A stretch of 39,591 nucleotides of DNA from Oscillospiraceae bacterium (lineage in GTDB: Bacteria; Bacillota_A; Clostridia; Oscillospirales; Ruminococcaceae), in NCBI GenBank assembly GCA_017523995.1, contig JAFWUX010000120.1:1-39591 (forward strand), given 5' to 3'. Below, piece after piece: positions 25,422 to 33,031 of this stretch (position 1 is the first letter of the stretch; each line of letters begins with the position of its first letter). Both the position numbers and the translations under genes were made by a program. The notes beneath the pieces were generated by a model that worked only from the letters and a program-made list of their open reading frames with translations, did no database searches and had not been told where the DNA came from.

Positions 25422-27921
25422 GTTTCCTGCTCCTCTGTAACTTCTTCCGGCGGCTCCGGTGTTTCTTCCGGCTGCACTCCTCCGGTGCATGATAAATCGG
25501 GAATTCGAGATGTGCCTTGAACAGATCGCCGTCTGTCTGCAGCGTCAGGATGCCGTTTTGCAGCGCGGTCAGATCGCGCGCAATGGAAAGCCCCAGACCG
25601 CTGCCCTCGGTGTGGCGGGAAGCATCGCCGCGGACAAAGCGCTCCATGAGCTCATCCGGCGAGACATTCAGCGGTGTCGCGGAGATATTTTTCAGCGTGA
25701 TCTTTGCTCTGTCATCCTCGCTTCTGATATCGAGATAGACGCGCGTACCGGCAAGCGCATACTTGCAGGCATTGTTCAGCAGATTGTCAAACACGCGCCA
25801 GATCTGTCTGCCGTCCGCAAGGATCATCAGCGGCTCCTCGGGCGCATTCAGCACAAGCGAGAGATCCTTCGCCGCAAGATGCCCCTCATATTCGCCTGCA
25901 ATCTGCGAAATCAACACCTGCAGATCGGTCGGCATCAGTTCGACGGTCAGATTTCCGGTTGAAGCCTTTGAAGCGTCCACCAGATCAATCGTCAGCTTTT
26001 TGAGACGCGCCGCCTGTCTGCGCAGCACCTCGAGATATTCCGCGGCAGATTCATTCTGCATCGGCTCGCGGCTCAGCAGATCGACATAGTTGACAATCGA
26101 GGTCAGCGGCGTTTTGAGGTCATGCGAGACATTGGTGATAAGCTCCGTCCGCAGATGCTCCGCCTTTGTCTGCTTGGCAACGATATCGCCGATGCTGTCG
26201 GTGATCTCATTGAGCGCATCATCGAAGCGTGCAAAGTCACCGCCGAGCGGCAGCGGATGCGATGCAGGTTCAAAGTTGCCGGTTTTCATTTCGCGGACAT
26301 GACGGTGCAGCTCAAAATAGCAGTAAATGCAGTAGATCAGCGATGCAACCGTCAGCAGATCGAGCGAAATAATCAGGATTGCGGCAGCCGGACCGTATAC
26401 CGGCAGCACCGCCGCATTGAGGAAGAACAGCAGCACTGTCAGCAGCAGAATGACAACCACGGTAAACGTCCGGTGGCGGAACATGCCGAACAGGAACGTG
26501 AACACGCGGATAAATCCGAAGCTGCGCCAGAATGTGCCTGCCTTCATGCGGACTGCGGTTGTATAGAGCCAGAGCACGCAGCACGCCGCAATCACGAGGA
26601 TCAGACCGATGCAGAAGATCGCGATGATGCGGTAGGATGAGCTGACGCGCGAGAGCAGCACCAGCAGCAGCATGGAGCCGATCAGCGAAACCGGCGGCAG
26701 AAACCAGAAGAATTCATAGGCAATCGTGTGGACACGCGGCACCTCAATCCGGCTGCTGTCATCGGGATGCCCCGCGACCGAGCACATCGCGATCGAGGCG
26801 ATGAAGGTCAGCAGCAGCAGCACGAACATCATGATCACGAACCATTCCGAATGCCGGAACAGCAGCGAAAAGACCGCGAAATTTGAACGGATTGTATCGT
26901 CGATCTCGAGTTTTTCCGGCAGGTAGGTCCGGATGTAGCACGGCTGCGTATCGGTGTGATTGGCGCGGATTGTGATATCCAGCCCGCTCATGAGCAGCGC
27001 TTCCAGCTCCGGATCCGAAGCATTGACCGCTCTGCCGCTCCGCTTCATCTCATAGTAGTGGTCGAGCGAATCATGCTGCTCCGTGCAGCTCGCGTAGGAA
27101 TCCACGCGGACAACAACCGTGTTGCCGGCAGGGTTAGCGGGCGGCACCTGTGTAAGCGCCTCATCCGGATTGCTTACCGTGACCTCAGTCTCGTCCAGCA
27201 GAATATCCGGCACATCGGTCGAGGCAAGGATCGTCCATTCGCAGCGGTCGCCGTAGACACTCTGATAATCGTAATCCTTCGCCTCCTCCTCTGTTGAGAA
27301 GACACGGTAATCGGAATAGTAATCATCGTAGATCCGCAGGTTCAGCCCTTCATGATAGACCGAATCGACGCGGTTGTTCGTAAAGTACCAGAGCTGATAA
27401 TCCTGCGGCGTATCGAGATACTGTGAGGCATCTCCGTAGGCGATCAGGCTGTAGGATTCCGTCGGATCGTCAAAGTGCTTCTGAATCTGATAGCTGCGCT
27501 CTCTGAGCGTCACCTCTGTCGAGATGACATGCGAAGCGAGCATCGGCTGCTCTCTGCCGGTGTGCGGATCATTTGAAAGCAGCAGATTGCCGTCCTTGTC
27601 CATTGCGGTAAAGCGGAAATTGGTATTCTCCGGTGAAAAATGCGACTGATAGGTATGCAGCGCCTGCGTCAGACCGATCGCGGGCTCCTCATTCTGCTGG
27701 GTGCGTACATACATCTGCAGATAGGCTTCGACCAGCGGCTGCTCTTTTGTCTCGGTCATGCTGAGGAACAGCGTTGTGAAATCCGCCTTGTTGTCGGAAT
27801 AGCCGAGCGCACAGTTCAGAATGACAACCAGCAGCATGATGCCGAAGCCCCACATAAAGACAATCGAAAGGATCACGGAGATCGCGCGGAACACGCCGGT
27901 ATTAGAATGTTTTTGCGTCAT
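25258..27921 (-). CDS. Sensor histidine kinase, multi-membrane-segment type
   Basis: The kinase has one N-terminal membrane helix, a large outside sensor region (about 45-355), seven or so further membrane helices (360-540), a HAMP-like stretch, HisKA with NVSHDLKTPLTS (His600), N-box FDNLLNNACKYA (about 711-722) and G-box GSGLGLSIA (about 773-781). It pairs with the response regulator 30 bases upstream. The start at 27921 (ATG) is chosen over GTG 27936, which abuts the AGGGGG. As written, the frame runs 164 bases into the SIMPL gene with an Arg/Lys/Ser-rich, out-of-frame-looking tail after APEE (residue 815). One extra G near 25477-25482 would instead give VQPEETPEPPEEVTEEQ and a stop at 25402-25400. 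The true end is therefore probably 25400. Confidence 0.87.
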   Translation of the reverse strand: MTQKHSNTGVFRAISVILSIVFMWGFGIMLLVVILNCALGYSDNKADFTTLFLSMTETKEQPLVEAYLQMYVRTQQNEEPAIGLTQALHTYQSHFSPENTNFRFTAMDKDGNLLLSNDPHTGREQPMLASHVISTEVTLRERSYQIQKHFDDPTESYSLIAYGDASQYLDTPQDYQLWYFTNNRVDSVYHEGLNLRIYDDYYSDYRVFSTEEEAKDYDYQSVYGDRCEWTILASTDVPDILLDETEVTVSNPDEALTQVPPANPAGNTVVVRVDSYASCTEQHDSLDHYYEMKRSGRAVNASDPELEALLMSGLDITIRANHTDTQPCYIRTYLPEKLEIDDTIRSNFAVFSLLFRHSEWFVIMMFVLLLLTFIASIAMCSVAGHPDDSSRIEVPRVHTIAYEFFWFLPPVSLIGSMLLLVLLSRVSSSYRIIAIFCIGLILVIAACCVLWLYTTAVRMKAGTFWRSFGFIRVFTFLFGMFRHRTFTVVVILLLTVLLFFLNAAVLPVYGPAAAILIISLDLLTVASLIYCIYCYFELHRHVREMKTGNFEPASHPLPLGGDFARFDDALNEITDSIGDIVAKQTKAEHLRTELITNVSHDLKTPLTSIVNYVDLLSREPMQNESAAEYLEVLRRQAARLKKLTIDLVDASKASTGNLTVELMPTDLQVLISQIAGEYEGHLAAKDLSLVLNAPEEPLMILADGRQIWRVFDNLLNNACKYALAGTRVYLDIRSEDDRAKITLKNISATPLNVSPDELMERFVRGDASRHTEGSGLGLSIARDLTALQNGILTLQTDGDLFKAHLEFPIYHAPEECSRKKHRSRRKKLQRSRKHGTNHHRDRNRQTFSAAGYHSDSHDADREKSRLRCRHAGCRPQIRCAAIRCGGS

Positions 27922-27951
27922 AGCGCGAGCGGACACCCCCTGTGTGTAATC

Positions 27952-28644
27952 TTAAGGCTTTTCAAGCTTGTAGCCCTGTCCCCAGACAACCTTGATCTGC
28001 CGCGGCTCCTGCGGATTGATCTCAAGCTTTTCGCGCAGATGCCGGATATGCACCGCGACGGTGTTCTCCGAGCCGATCGGGTTCGCCTTCCAGACCGCCT
28101 GATAGATTTCGCGCGGCGGAAAAACGGTTCCGACATTGTGCATCAGCAGCGAGAGAATCTCATATTCGATCGGTGTCAGCGGAACGGGCACGCCGTCGAG
28201 CGATGCCGAGCGCGCCTTCATATCGAGCGAGATGCTGCCGACGGTCAGGATATTGGGATCATCGGCTTCTGCAGCACCGAGCCGCAGATAGCGCCGCAGC
28301 TGCGAGCGCACGCGCGCGACAACCTCAGCAGGCGAAAACGGCTTTGTGATGTAATCATCCGCGCCGACATTGAGCCCGAGAATCTTATCGGAATCCTCAG
28401 ATTTTGCGGTCAGCAGGATCACCGGCACATTGCTGGTTTTGCGGATTTCGGTCATCGCCTGAATGCCGTCCATTTCCGGCATCATGATATCCATGAGAAT
28501 CAGCTGGATGCTCTGCGTCTGGGCGATCTGCACCGCCTCTTTTCCGGAATACGCACAGACCGTCTGCCAGCCCTCGGCGCGCAGATAGATGCTCAGCGCC
28601 GAAACAATATCGCGTTCATCGTCACAAATCAAAATCGTTTCCAT
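27952..28644 (-). CDS. OmpR-family response regulator
   Basis: The 230-residue protein has a receiver domain with the acidic pair CDDE (8-10), phospho-acceptor Asp52 in LILMDIMMPEMDG, and the Lys of LLTAKSED, followed by a winged-helix DNA-binding domain (about 128-230) with VFPPREIYQAVW and VAVHIRHLREKLE. The ATG at 28644 has GGAAGGAG about 11 bases upstream and is preferred over GTG at 28656. It is the first gene of the operon with the kinase and SIMPL genes, under the promoter at 28685-28713. Targets are unknown. Confidence 0.93.
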   Translation of the reverse strand: METILICDDERDIVSALSIYLRAEGWQTVCAYSGKEAVQIAQTQSIQLILMDIMMPEMDGIQAMTEIRKTSNVPVILLTAKSEDSDKILGLNVGADDYITKPFSPAEVVARVRSQLRRYLRLGAAEADDPNILTVGSISLDMKARSASLDGVPVPLTPIEYEILSLLMHNVGTVFPPREIYQAVWKANPIGSENTVAVHIRHLREKLEINPQEPRQIKVVWGQGYKLEKP

Positions 28645-28684
28645 AAAGTAAGACACTCCTTCCTGTCAGGTTTCGGATATCTTT

Positions 28685-28713
28685 ATTATACACACTTCGA
28701 CAAAAAGTTGCAA
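28685..28713 (-). promoter_or_regulatory. Promoter of the two-component operon
   Basis: TTGCAA (28713-28708) and TATAAT (28690-28685) are 17 bases apart on the minus strand, 40 bases before the response regulator start. Confidence 0.8.
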
Positions 28714-28740
28714 GTCCCCTTTTATAAAGGTTTTCTTAAA

Positions 28741-28858
28741 GTGAGGAGTTACGAACTAGGAGTTAGGAGATGCGGAGTCGCCTGCGGCGACGGATTTTAA
28801 TATTCCGCGCAGCGGACACCATATCTTCTCACTCCTATCTTCTCACTTCTCATTCCCG
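28741..28858. repeat. Family D repeat, palindromic arrangement
   Basis: The left arm is purine-rich (GTGAGGAGTTA, AGGAGTTAGGAGA) and the right arm pyrimidine-rich (CTTCTCACTCCTATCTTCTC). They flank two small hairpins, GTCGCC/GGCGAC and TCCGC-GCA-GCGGA, the latter followed by ACACC. The whole forms an imperfect palindrome between the two-component operon and htpG. Confidence 0.6.
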
Positions 28859-28894
28859 TTAAGTGAAATCTGTGTGAAAAATCGGAAAGAGGGC

Positions 28895-28922
28895 TTGCAT
28901 TTTTCTGAAAATGTGGTATACT
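28895..28922 (+). promoter_or_regulatory. Promoter of htpG
   Basis: TTGCAT (28895-28900) and TATACT (28917-28922) are 16 bases apart, with TGTGG before the -10. The CIRCE element starts 5 bases later, over the expected transcript start. Confidence 0.75.
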
Positions 28923-28926
28923 GTAT

Positions 28927-28953
28927 TTAGCACTCAGAACAGCAGAGTGCTAA
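28927..28953 (+). promoter_or_regulatory. CIRCE operator (HrcA binding site)
   Basis: TTAGCACTC, nine bases, then GAGTGCTAA: an exact match to the CIRCE consensus. It lies just downstream of the htpG promoter, so HrcA binding would block transcription and heat stress would release it. Confidence 0.95.
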
Positions 28954-28978
28954 TTTCTTTCTGGAAGGTGACCGTTTT

Positions 28979-30871
28979 ATGGAACAGAAACAGTTTCAGG
29001 CAGAATCCAAGCGCATGCTGGATCTGATGATTCATTCGATTTATACGCACAAGGAGATTTTCCTGCGCGAGCTGATCTCCAACGCATCCGATGCGATCGA
29101 CAAGCTCTATTTCCGCTCGCTGACGGATGACACCGTCGGCAAAAGCCGCGATGATTTCTACATCGAGCTGCGCCCCGATAAAGAAAAGCGCACGCTGACG
29201 ATCATCGACAACGGCATCGGCATGACCGCAGAGGAGCTCGAGCAGAATCTCGGCGTGATCGCACATTCCGGCTCGCGCGCATTCAAGACAGAGAACACCC
29301 TTGATGAGAACACCGATATCATCGGACAGTTCGGCGTCGGTTTCTATTCGGCATTCATGGTTGCAAAGCGCGTGACCGTCCGCACAAAGGCATTCGGCTC
29401 CGACACCGCCTATGAGTGGCAGTCCGAGGGCGTGGACGGCTACACGATTGACACCTGCACGAAAAATGATGCCGGTACGGAGATCATCCTCGAACTGCTG
29501 GATGATACCGATGACGAGAAGTATTCCGAATTTCTCGAGGAGTTCCGCATCCGCCAGCTCGTCAAGAAGTATTCGGATTACATCCGCTTCCCGATCCGCA
29601 TGGAGGTCAGCCGCGAAAAGCTGAAAGAAGGCAGCGAGTCCGAATATGAAACACATATCGAAGTCGAGACGCTCAACAGCATGACCCCGATGTGGAAGAA
29701 GAACAAGAACGAGCTGACCGACGAGGACTACAACAACTTCTACCGCGACAAATTCTTCGATTACAACGGCGCACCGCTGGTACACATCCACAACCGCAGC
29801 GAGGGCACTGTCACCTATAATTCGCTGCTCTATATTCCGGCAAAGGCACCGTTCGATTACTACTCCAAGGACTACGAAAAGGGTCTGCAGCTTTATGCAT
29901 CCGGCGTCATGATTATGGAGAAGTGCGCCGATCTGCTGCCGGATCATTTCAGCTTCGTCAAGGGTCTGGTCGATTCGGAAGACCTCTCGCTGAACATCTC
30001 CCGCGAGATGCTGCAGCATGACCGTCAGCTCAAGCTGATTGCAAAATCGCTCGAGAAGTCGATCAAGAACGAGCTCGCGAAGCTGCTGAAAACCGACCGC
30101 GAAAAGTACACGGAATTCTGGAAGGCATTTGGCATCCAGATCAAATTCGGCGTCTATAACGAATTCGGCAGAAACAAGGAGCTTCTGCAGGATCTTCTGA
30201 TGTTCCACAGCTCCGGCTGCGACGATGCAGAGGGCTTCACCACCCTCAGCGAATATGTCACACGGATGCGTGAGGATCAGAAGTTTATCTACTATGCCGC
30301 AGGTGAGAATGTCACACGCTGCGCCTCGCTGCCGGCAGCCGAGCTTGTGCGCGACAAGGGCTATGAGGTGCTCTATCTGACGGACAGCGTCGATGAGTTT
30401 GCGCTCCAGATGCTTCAGAAGTATCAGGACAAGGAGTTCAAGAATGTCTCCGCAGGCGATCTCGGTCTGGAATCCGAGGAGGACAAGACTGCGCTTGAGG
30501 AGAAGAACGCCGCCGCAAAGGATCTGTTCGAGGCAATGCAGAAAGCGCTGGCAGGCAAGGTCAAGGCGGTGCGTCTCTCGAACCGCCTGAAGAATCACGC
30601 AGTCTGCCTCTCGAGCGACGGTGATCTTTCGCTGGAGATGGAAAAGGTGCTCAACACCATGCCGACAGGACAGAAGGTTCAGGCAGAGCGTGTGCTTGAG
30701 CTGAACCCTGATCATCCGGTTTTTGCAACGCTCGAGCGTCTGCGGACCGAGGATCCGGAAAAGCTCGCAAAGTATTCCGACCTGCTCTATCAGCAGGCAT
30801 TGCTCATCGAGGGCATGCCGATCGAGGATCCGGTCGCGCTGAGCAAAATGATCTGCGACCTTATGGTCTGA
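28979..30871 (+). CDS. htpG: Molecular chaperone HtpG (Hsp90 family)
   Basis: The 630-residue cytoplasmic ATP-dependent chaperone has the Hsp90 ATP-site motifs [21 protein letters not shown] and [14 protein letters not shown]. The middle domain contains [16 protein letters not shown] and the C-terminal dimerisation domain follows. GGAAGGTGA precedes the ATG. It stands alone, with its own promoter, CIRCE and terminator. Direct HrcA/CIRCE control of htpG differs from B. subtilis, where htpG is not in the HrcA regulon. Confidence 0.97.
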   Translation: MEQKQFQAESKRMLDLMIHSIYTHKEIFLRELISNASDAIDKLYFRSLTDDTVGKSRDDFYIELRPDKEKRTLTIIDNGIGMTAEELEQNLGVIAHSGSRAFKTENTLDENTDIIGQFGVGFYSAFMVAKRVTVRTKAFGSDTAYEWQSEGVDGYTIDTCTKNDAGTEIILELLDDTDDEKYSEFLEEFRIRQLVKKYSDYIRFPIRMEVSREKLKEGSESEYETHIEVETLNSMTPMWKKNKNELTDEDYNNFYRDKFFDYNGAPLVHIHNRSEGTVTYNSLLYIPAKAPFDYYSKDYEKGLQLYASGVMIMEKCADLLPDHFSFVKGLVDSEDLSLNISREMLQHDRQLKLIAKSLEKSIKNELAKLLKTDREKYTEFWKAFGIQIKFGVYNEFGRNKELLQDLLMFHSSGCDDAEGFTTLSEYVTRMREDQKFIYYAAGENVTRCASLPAAELVRDKGYEVLYLTDSVDEFALQMLQKYQDKEFKNVSAGDLGLESEEDKTALEEKNAAAKDLFEAMQKALAGKVKAVRLSNRLKNHAVCLSSDGDLSLEMEKVLNTMPTGQKVQAERVLELNPDHPVFATLERLRTEDPEKLAKYSDLLYQQALLIEGMPIEDPVALSKMICDLMV

Positions 30872-30911
30872 AACAGATGTTAATCTCCGCCGCACCCTTT
30901 GAACAGGGAGC

Positions 30912-30951
30912 AAGCCGTGCAGACAGTGAAAAGCTGTCCGCACGGCTTTTT
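30912..30951 (+). terminator. Terminator of htpG
   Basis: AGCCGTGC..GCACGGCT with a further inner stem GACAG/CTGTC is followed by TTTTTC, 41 bases after the stop codon. Confidence 0.88.
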
Positions 30952-30958
30952 CAATATC

Positions 30959-31090
30959 GTCGCGGAGCGACACCGCATCTTCTCACTTCTCACTCCTATC
31001 TCCTCACTATATTATAAATCCGTCCGCGCAGCGGACACCGCAATTTCTCATTTCTATTTTCTCATTTCTATTTTCTCATTTCTAATTTCC
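30959..31090. repeat. Family D repeats, two tandem copies
   Basis: Copy one starts with GTCGC-GGA-GCGAC followed by ACACC and a TTCTCAC ladder. Copy two starts with GTCCGC-GCA-GCGGAC followed by ACACC and a TTCTCATTTC ladder. The palindromes differ by paired changes, so the hairpin, not its bases, is conserved. The unit sits between htpG and rmuC. Confidence 0.65.
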
Positions 31091-31101
31091 GGTACGCTGC
31101 C

Positions 31102-31130
31102 TTTACAAATCAGAACATTTGTGCTATAAT
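31102..31130 (+). promoter_or_regulatory. Promoter of rmuC
   Basis: TTTACA (31102-31107), 17 bases, and TATAAT (31125-31130) with an extended TG before the -10. The start codon of the original rmuC reading frame is 54 bases downstream. Confidence 0.85.
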
Positions 31131-31183
31131 AAAGGGAGCCCTGCGGCGCAGGGAACAGACAACGGAAAAGGAGCATTCAGGAT

Positions 31184-31342
31184 ATGCAGATCGCAATCAT
31201 GATTCTTGTGATCATCTGTCTGCTGATGCAGATTTTTGTGCTCGCCGTGCTCTACGGCAGAAATCCGGCAAAGGAGCGCGGCGCCATGCAGGAGCTGCTC
31301 AAGCGCATGCAGAAAGAGGAGCAGAAGCTGCGCAAGGAGTAG
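31184..31342 (+). pseudogene. rmuC: 5' part of rmuC, ended by an in-frame amber codon
   Basis: From the ATG at 31184, with AAGGAG ten bases upstream and a good promoter, the frame encodes a membrane helix (MQIAIMILVIICLLMQIFVL) and the start of a coiled coil (KRMQKEEQKLRKE), as RmuC proteins do. Codon 53 is TAG (31340-31342). The same frame then continues without another stop to 32440 as the rest of RmuC (AAGTNETIQLSMQMV...). Without the TAG the protein would be 418 residues. One base change from CAG, GAG, AAG or TTG would create it. Confidence 0.8.
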
Positions 31343-31375
31343 GCGGCAGGCACCAACGAAACCATCCAGCTTTCC

Positions 31376-32440
31376 ATGCAGATGGTCAACGAAAATCTTT
31401 CGCACAACCAGTCCCAGACCAGAGAGACAACCGCCGCGCAGCTCCGGCAGTTTGAGGAGCGGATTCAGGGGCTCGAGGCGGCAAACGGCAGGTCGATGTC
31501 CATGCTGCGCGAGACCGTCACCCAGCAGATGGAACAGCTCCGGACGCAGAACGAGCAGCGTCTCCGCGAGATTCAGAAAACTGTCGATGATACGCTGCAG
31601 GAGCATCTTGAAGCAAAGATGAACGAGAGCTTCAAGCGTGTGACCGAAAGTCTCGAGGCGGTCTATAAGGGGCTCGGCGAGATGAAATCCCTCGCGGGCG
31701 ATGTCGGCGGACTCAAGCGCGTGCTTTCCAATGTCAAGACGCGCGGCACGCTCGGCGAGATTCAGCTCGGGAGCATTTTGCAGGAGATCATGGCACCGGA
31801 GCAATATGAGACCAATGTCGAGACCGTTCCCGGCACGGGCAAGCGCGTCGAATTTGCGATCAAGCTGCCGACAGAGGACGGCGATCCGGTCTGGCTGCCG
31901 ATTGATTCTAAGTTTCCTGCGGATTGCTATATGCAGCTGCTCGATGCGCAGGAATCCGGTGACAAGGCGGCGGTCGATGCGGCATCTGCGGTGCTGCGGC
32001 AGCGGATTCAGAGCTTTGCCAAGGATATCCATGATAAGTATCTGCACGAGCCGGAGACAACCGCGTTCGGCATTCTGTTCCTGCCGTTCGAGGGGCTGTA
32101 TTCCGAGGTTGTCAGCAGCGGGCTTGTGACAATCCTGCAGCAGAAATACTGCGTGAACGTAGCGGGACCCTCAACAATGGCAGCAATGCTCAATGCGCTT
32201 TACATGGGCTTCCGCACACTCGCGATCCAGAAGCAGTCCGATCAGGTCTGGCAGATACTCAGCGGCGTCAAGGAGGAGTTCGGCAGGTTCGAGGATGCGC
32301 TCAACGGCACGAAGAAAAAGCTCGATGCTGCAGGCAAGGAGCTCGATCAGCTTGTCGGCGCAAGAACCCGCGCGATCAACAAAAAACTCGCCGACATCCA
32401 GCGCCTCGGGGTTTCAGATGTATCTCCGATGGATTTGTAA
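31376..32440 (+). CDS. rmuC: DNA recombination protein RmuC, downstream part
   Basis: This 354-residue open stretch contains the long coiled coil and the conserved RmuC nuclease-like domain (VKTRGTLGEIQLGSIL, VWLPIDSKFPADCY, and FLPFEGLYSEVV). RmuC limits inversions at inverted repeats in E. coli; its exact activity is unsettled. It lacks the N-terminal membrane helix because of the TAG at 31340-31342. The ATG at 31376 has no ribosome binding site, so translation from it is doubtful. The gene is therefore either inactive, read through, or the TAG is a sequence error. The TAA stop falls at the first bases of a B repeat. Confidence 0.85.
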   Translation: MQMVNENLSHNQSQTRETTAAQLRQFEERIQGLEAANGRSMSMLRETVTQQMEQLRTQNEQRLREIQKTVDDTLQEHLEAKMNESFKRVTESLEAVYKGLGEMKSLAGDVGGLKRVLSNVKTRGTLGEIQLGSILQEIMAPEQYETNVETVPGTGKRVEFAIKLPTEDGDPVWLPIDSKFPADCYMQLLDAQESGDKAAVDAASAVLRQRIQSFAKDIHDKYLHEPETTAFGILFLPFEGLYSEVVSSGLVTILQQKYCVNVAGPSTMAAMLNALYMGFRTLAIQKQSDQVWQILSGVKEEFGRFEDALNGTKKKLDAAGKELDQLVGARTRAINKKLADIQRLGVSDVSPMDL

Positions 32441-32500
32441 TGGGGGCTGCTCGCCCCCAAACCCCTCGCTGGGGTCATTGACCCCAGACCCCCATGTTTA
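32439..32500. repeat. Family B repeat, copy at rmuC stop
   Basis: ATGGGGG pairs either with the nearby CCCCC or with CCCCCAT at the right end. The inner hairpin is CTGGGGTCATTGACCCCAG. The stop codon of rmuC overlaps its left edge. A C-type stem GCCGCTCCGG/CCGGAGCG follows at 32518-32550, its right arm truncated against the A repeat. Confidence 0.7.
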
Positions 32501-32552
32501 TGTGTGAATTGAAGTGAGCCGCTCCGGTTACGTATTGCGCCGCCGGAGCGCC

Positions 32553-32645
32553 AAAATAAAAGTTTTGGTCGAGCTTTTTTAAAAGCTCGCGGGGTCGAGG
32601 GGCAGAGCCCTCGACGCACTCCGCAGAGTGCGGAACTCCCCAGCG
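32553..32645. repeat. Family A structured repeat core, copy 2
   Basis: This aligns with 64-160: AAAATAAAAGTT at the start, a CGAGCTTTT/AAAAGCTCG hairpin, then GTCGAGGGGC/GAGCCCTCGAC where copy 1 has CCAAAGGGC/GCCCTTTGG, then CGCACTC-CGCA-GAGTGCG where copy 1 has CGCTCTC-CGCA-GAGAGCG, and AACTCCCCAGCG. Unlike copy 1 it is not bounded by the 19-bp inverted repeats. Confidence 0.75.
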
Positions 32646-32670
32646 TTCGGGCTCGGGAAGATAGGAGTTT

Positions 32671-32735
32671 GAGGGAAGACCCCTGCGCGAGCGGGGTATC
32701 TTCCCTCATTATGAAATAGCATCCGCGAAGCGGAT
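32671..32735. repeat. Hairpin plus family D-like palindrome
   Basis: GAGGGAAGA/TCTTCCCTC (32671-32707) encloses CCCC/GGGG. At 32721-32735 ATCCGC-GAA-GCGGAT resembles the D palindromes, followed by ACTTCTTTTC. Confidence 0.5.
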
Positions 32736-32768
32736 ACTTCTTTTCAGATGTATCTCCGATGGATCAAT

Positions 32769-32826
32769 AATGGGGACGCTGTCCCCAAGCCCCTGCTGGG
32801 GTCATTGTCCCCAGACCCCGTGTTTA
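32769..32826. repeat. Family B repeat, duplicated copy
   Basis: The layout matches 32439-32500: GGGGACGCTGTCCCC, then CTGGGGTCATTGTCCCCAG, then ACCCCGTGTTTA. It precedes the C terminator at 32842. Confidence 0.7.
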
Positions 32827-32841
32827 TACTGAAATAGAACG

Positions 32842-32882
32842 AAGCCGCTCCTATCAGCGTTCGCAAATGGGGGCGGCTTTTT
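32842..32882 (+). terminator. Family C terminator
   Basis: AAGCCGCTCC pairs with GGGGCGGCTT (one G-T pair) and is followed by TTTTT. It insulates the GH43 promoter 46 bases downstream from rmuC transcription. Confidence 0.8.
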
Positions 32883-32927
32883 CGCGTCATCCGCTGATAA
32901 GCATCATACAAAAAGCACAAAATGCTA

Positions 32928-32956
32928 TTGCATATTATCAGAATATATGATATAAT
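32928..32956 (+). promoter_or_regulatory. Promoter of the double GH43 gene
   Basis: TTGCAT (32928-32933), 17 bases, TATAAT (32951-32956). The start codon is 76 bases downstream. Confidence 0.8.
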
Positions 32957-33031
32957 TCAATTAAATATTACCGTCTGAAACACAGAAACCAGACTATGCG
33001 GGGAGAGAATCTGATCACAAGGGGGATCATT

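Larger units (their letters stand above)
32412..32852 (+). repeat. Duplicated 3' end of rmuC with B and C hairpins
   Basis: A 23-bp stretch of the rmuC end (32412-32434) recurs exactly at 32742-32764, 330 bp on. Each copy is followed by a B repeat (32439 and 32769) and a C hairpin (about 32518 and 32842). The second copy therefore looks like a partial tandem duplication of the rmuC tail, since diverged but with its stems preserved. Confidence 0.75.

Noticed and set aside
28934..30973. 679-codon open frame antisense to htpG
   Set aside because: Shadow of the certain htpG gene, overlapping its promoter and CIRCE; Cys/Leu/Arg-rich, no recognisable domain.
30959..31090. CRISPR-like array
   Set aside because: The ladder units are short and degenerate with no uniform spacers, and no cas genes are present anywhere in the window.
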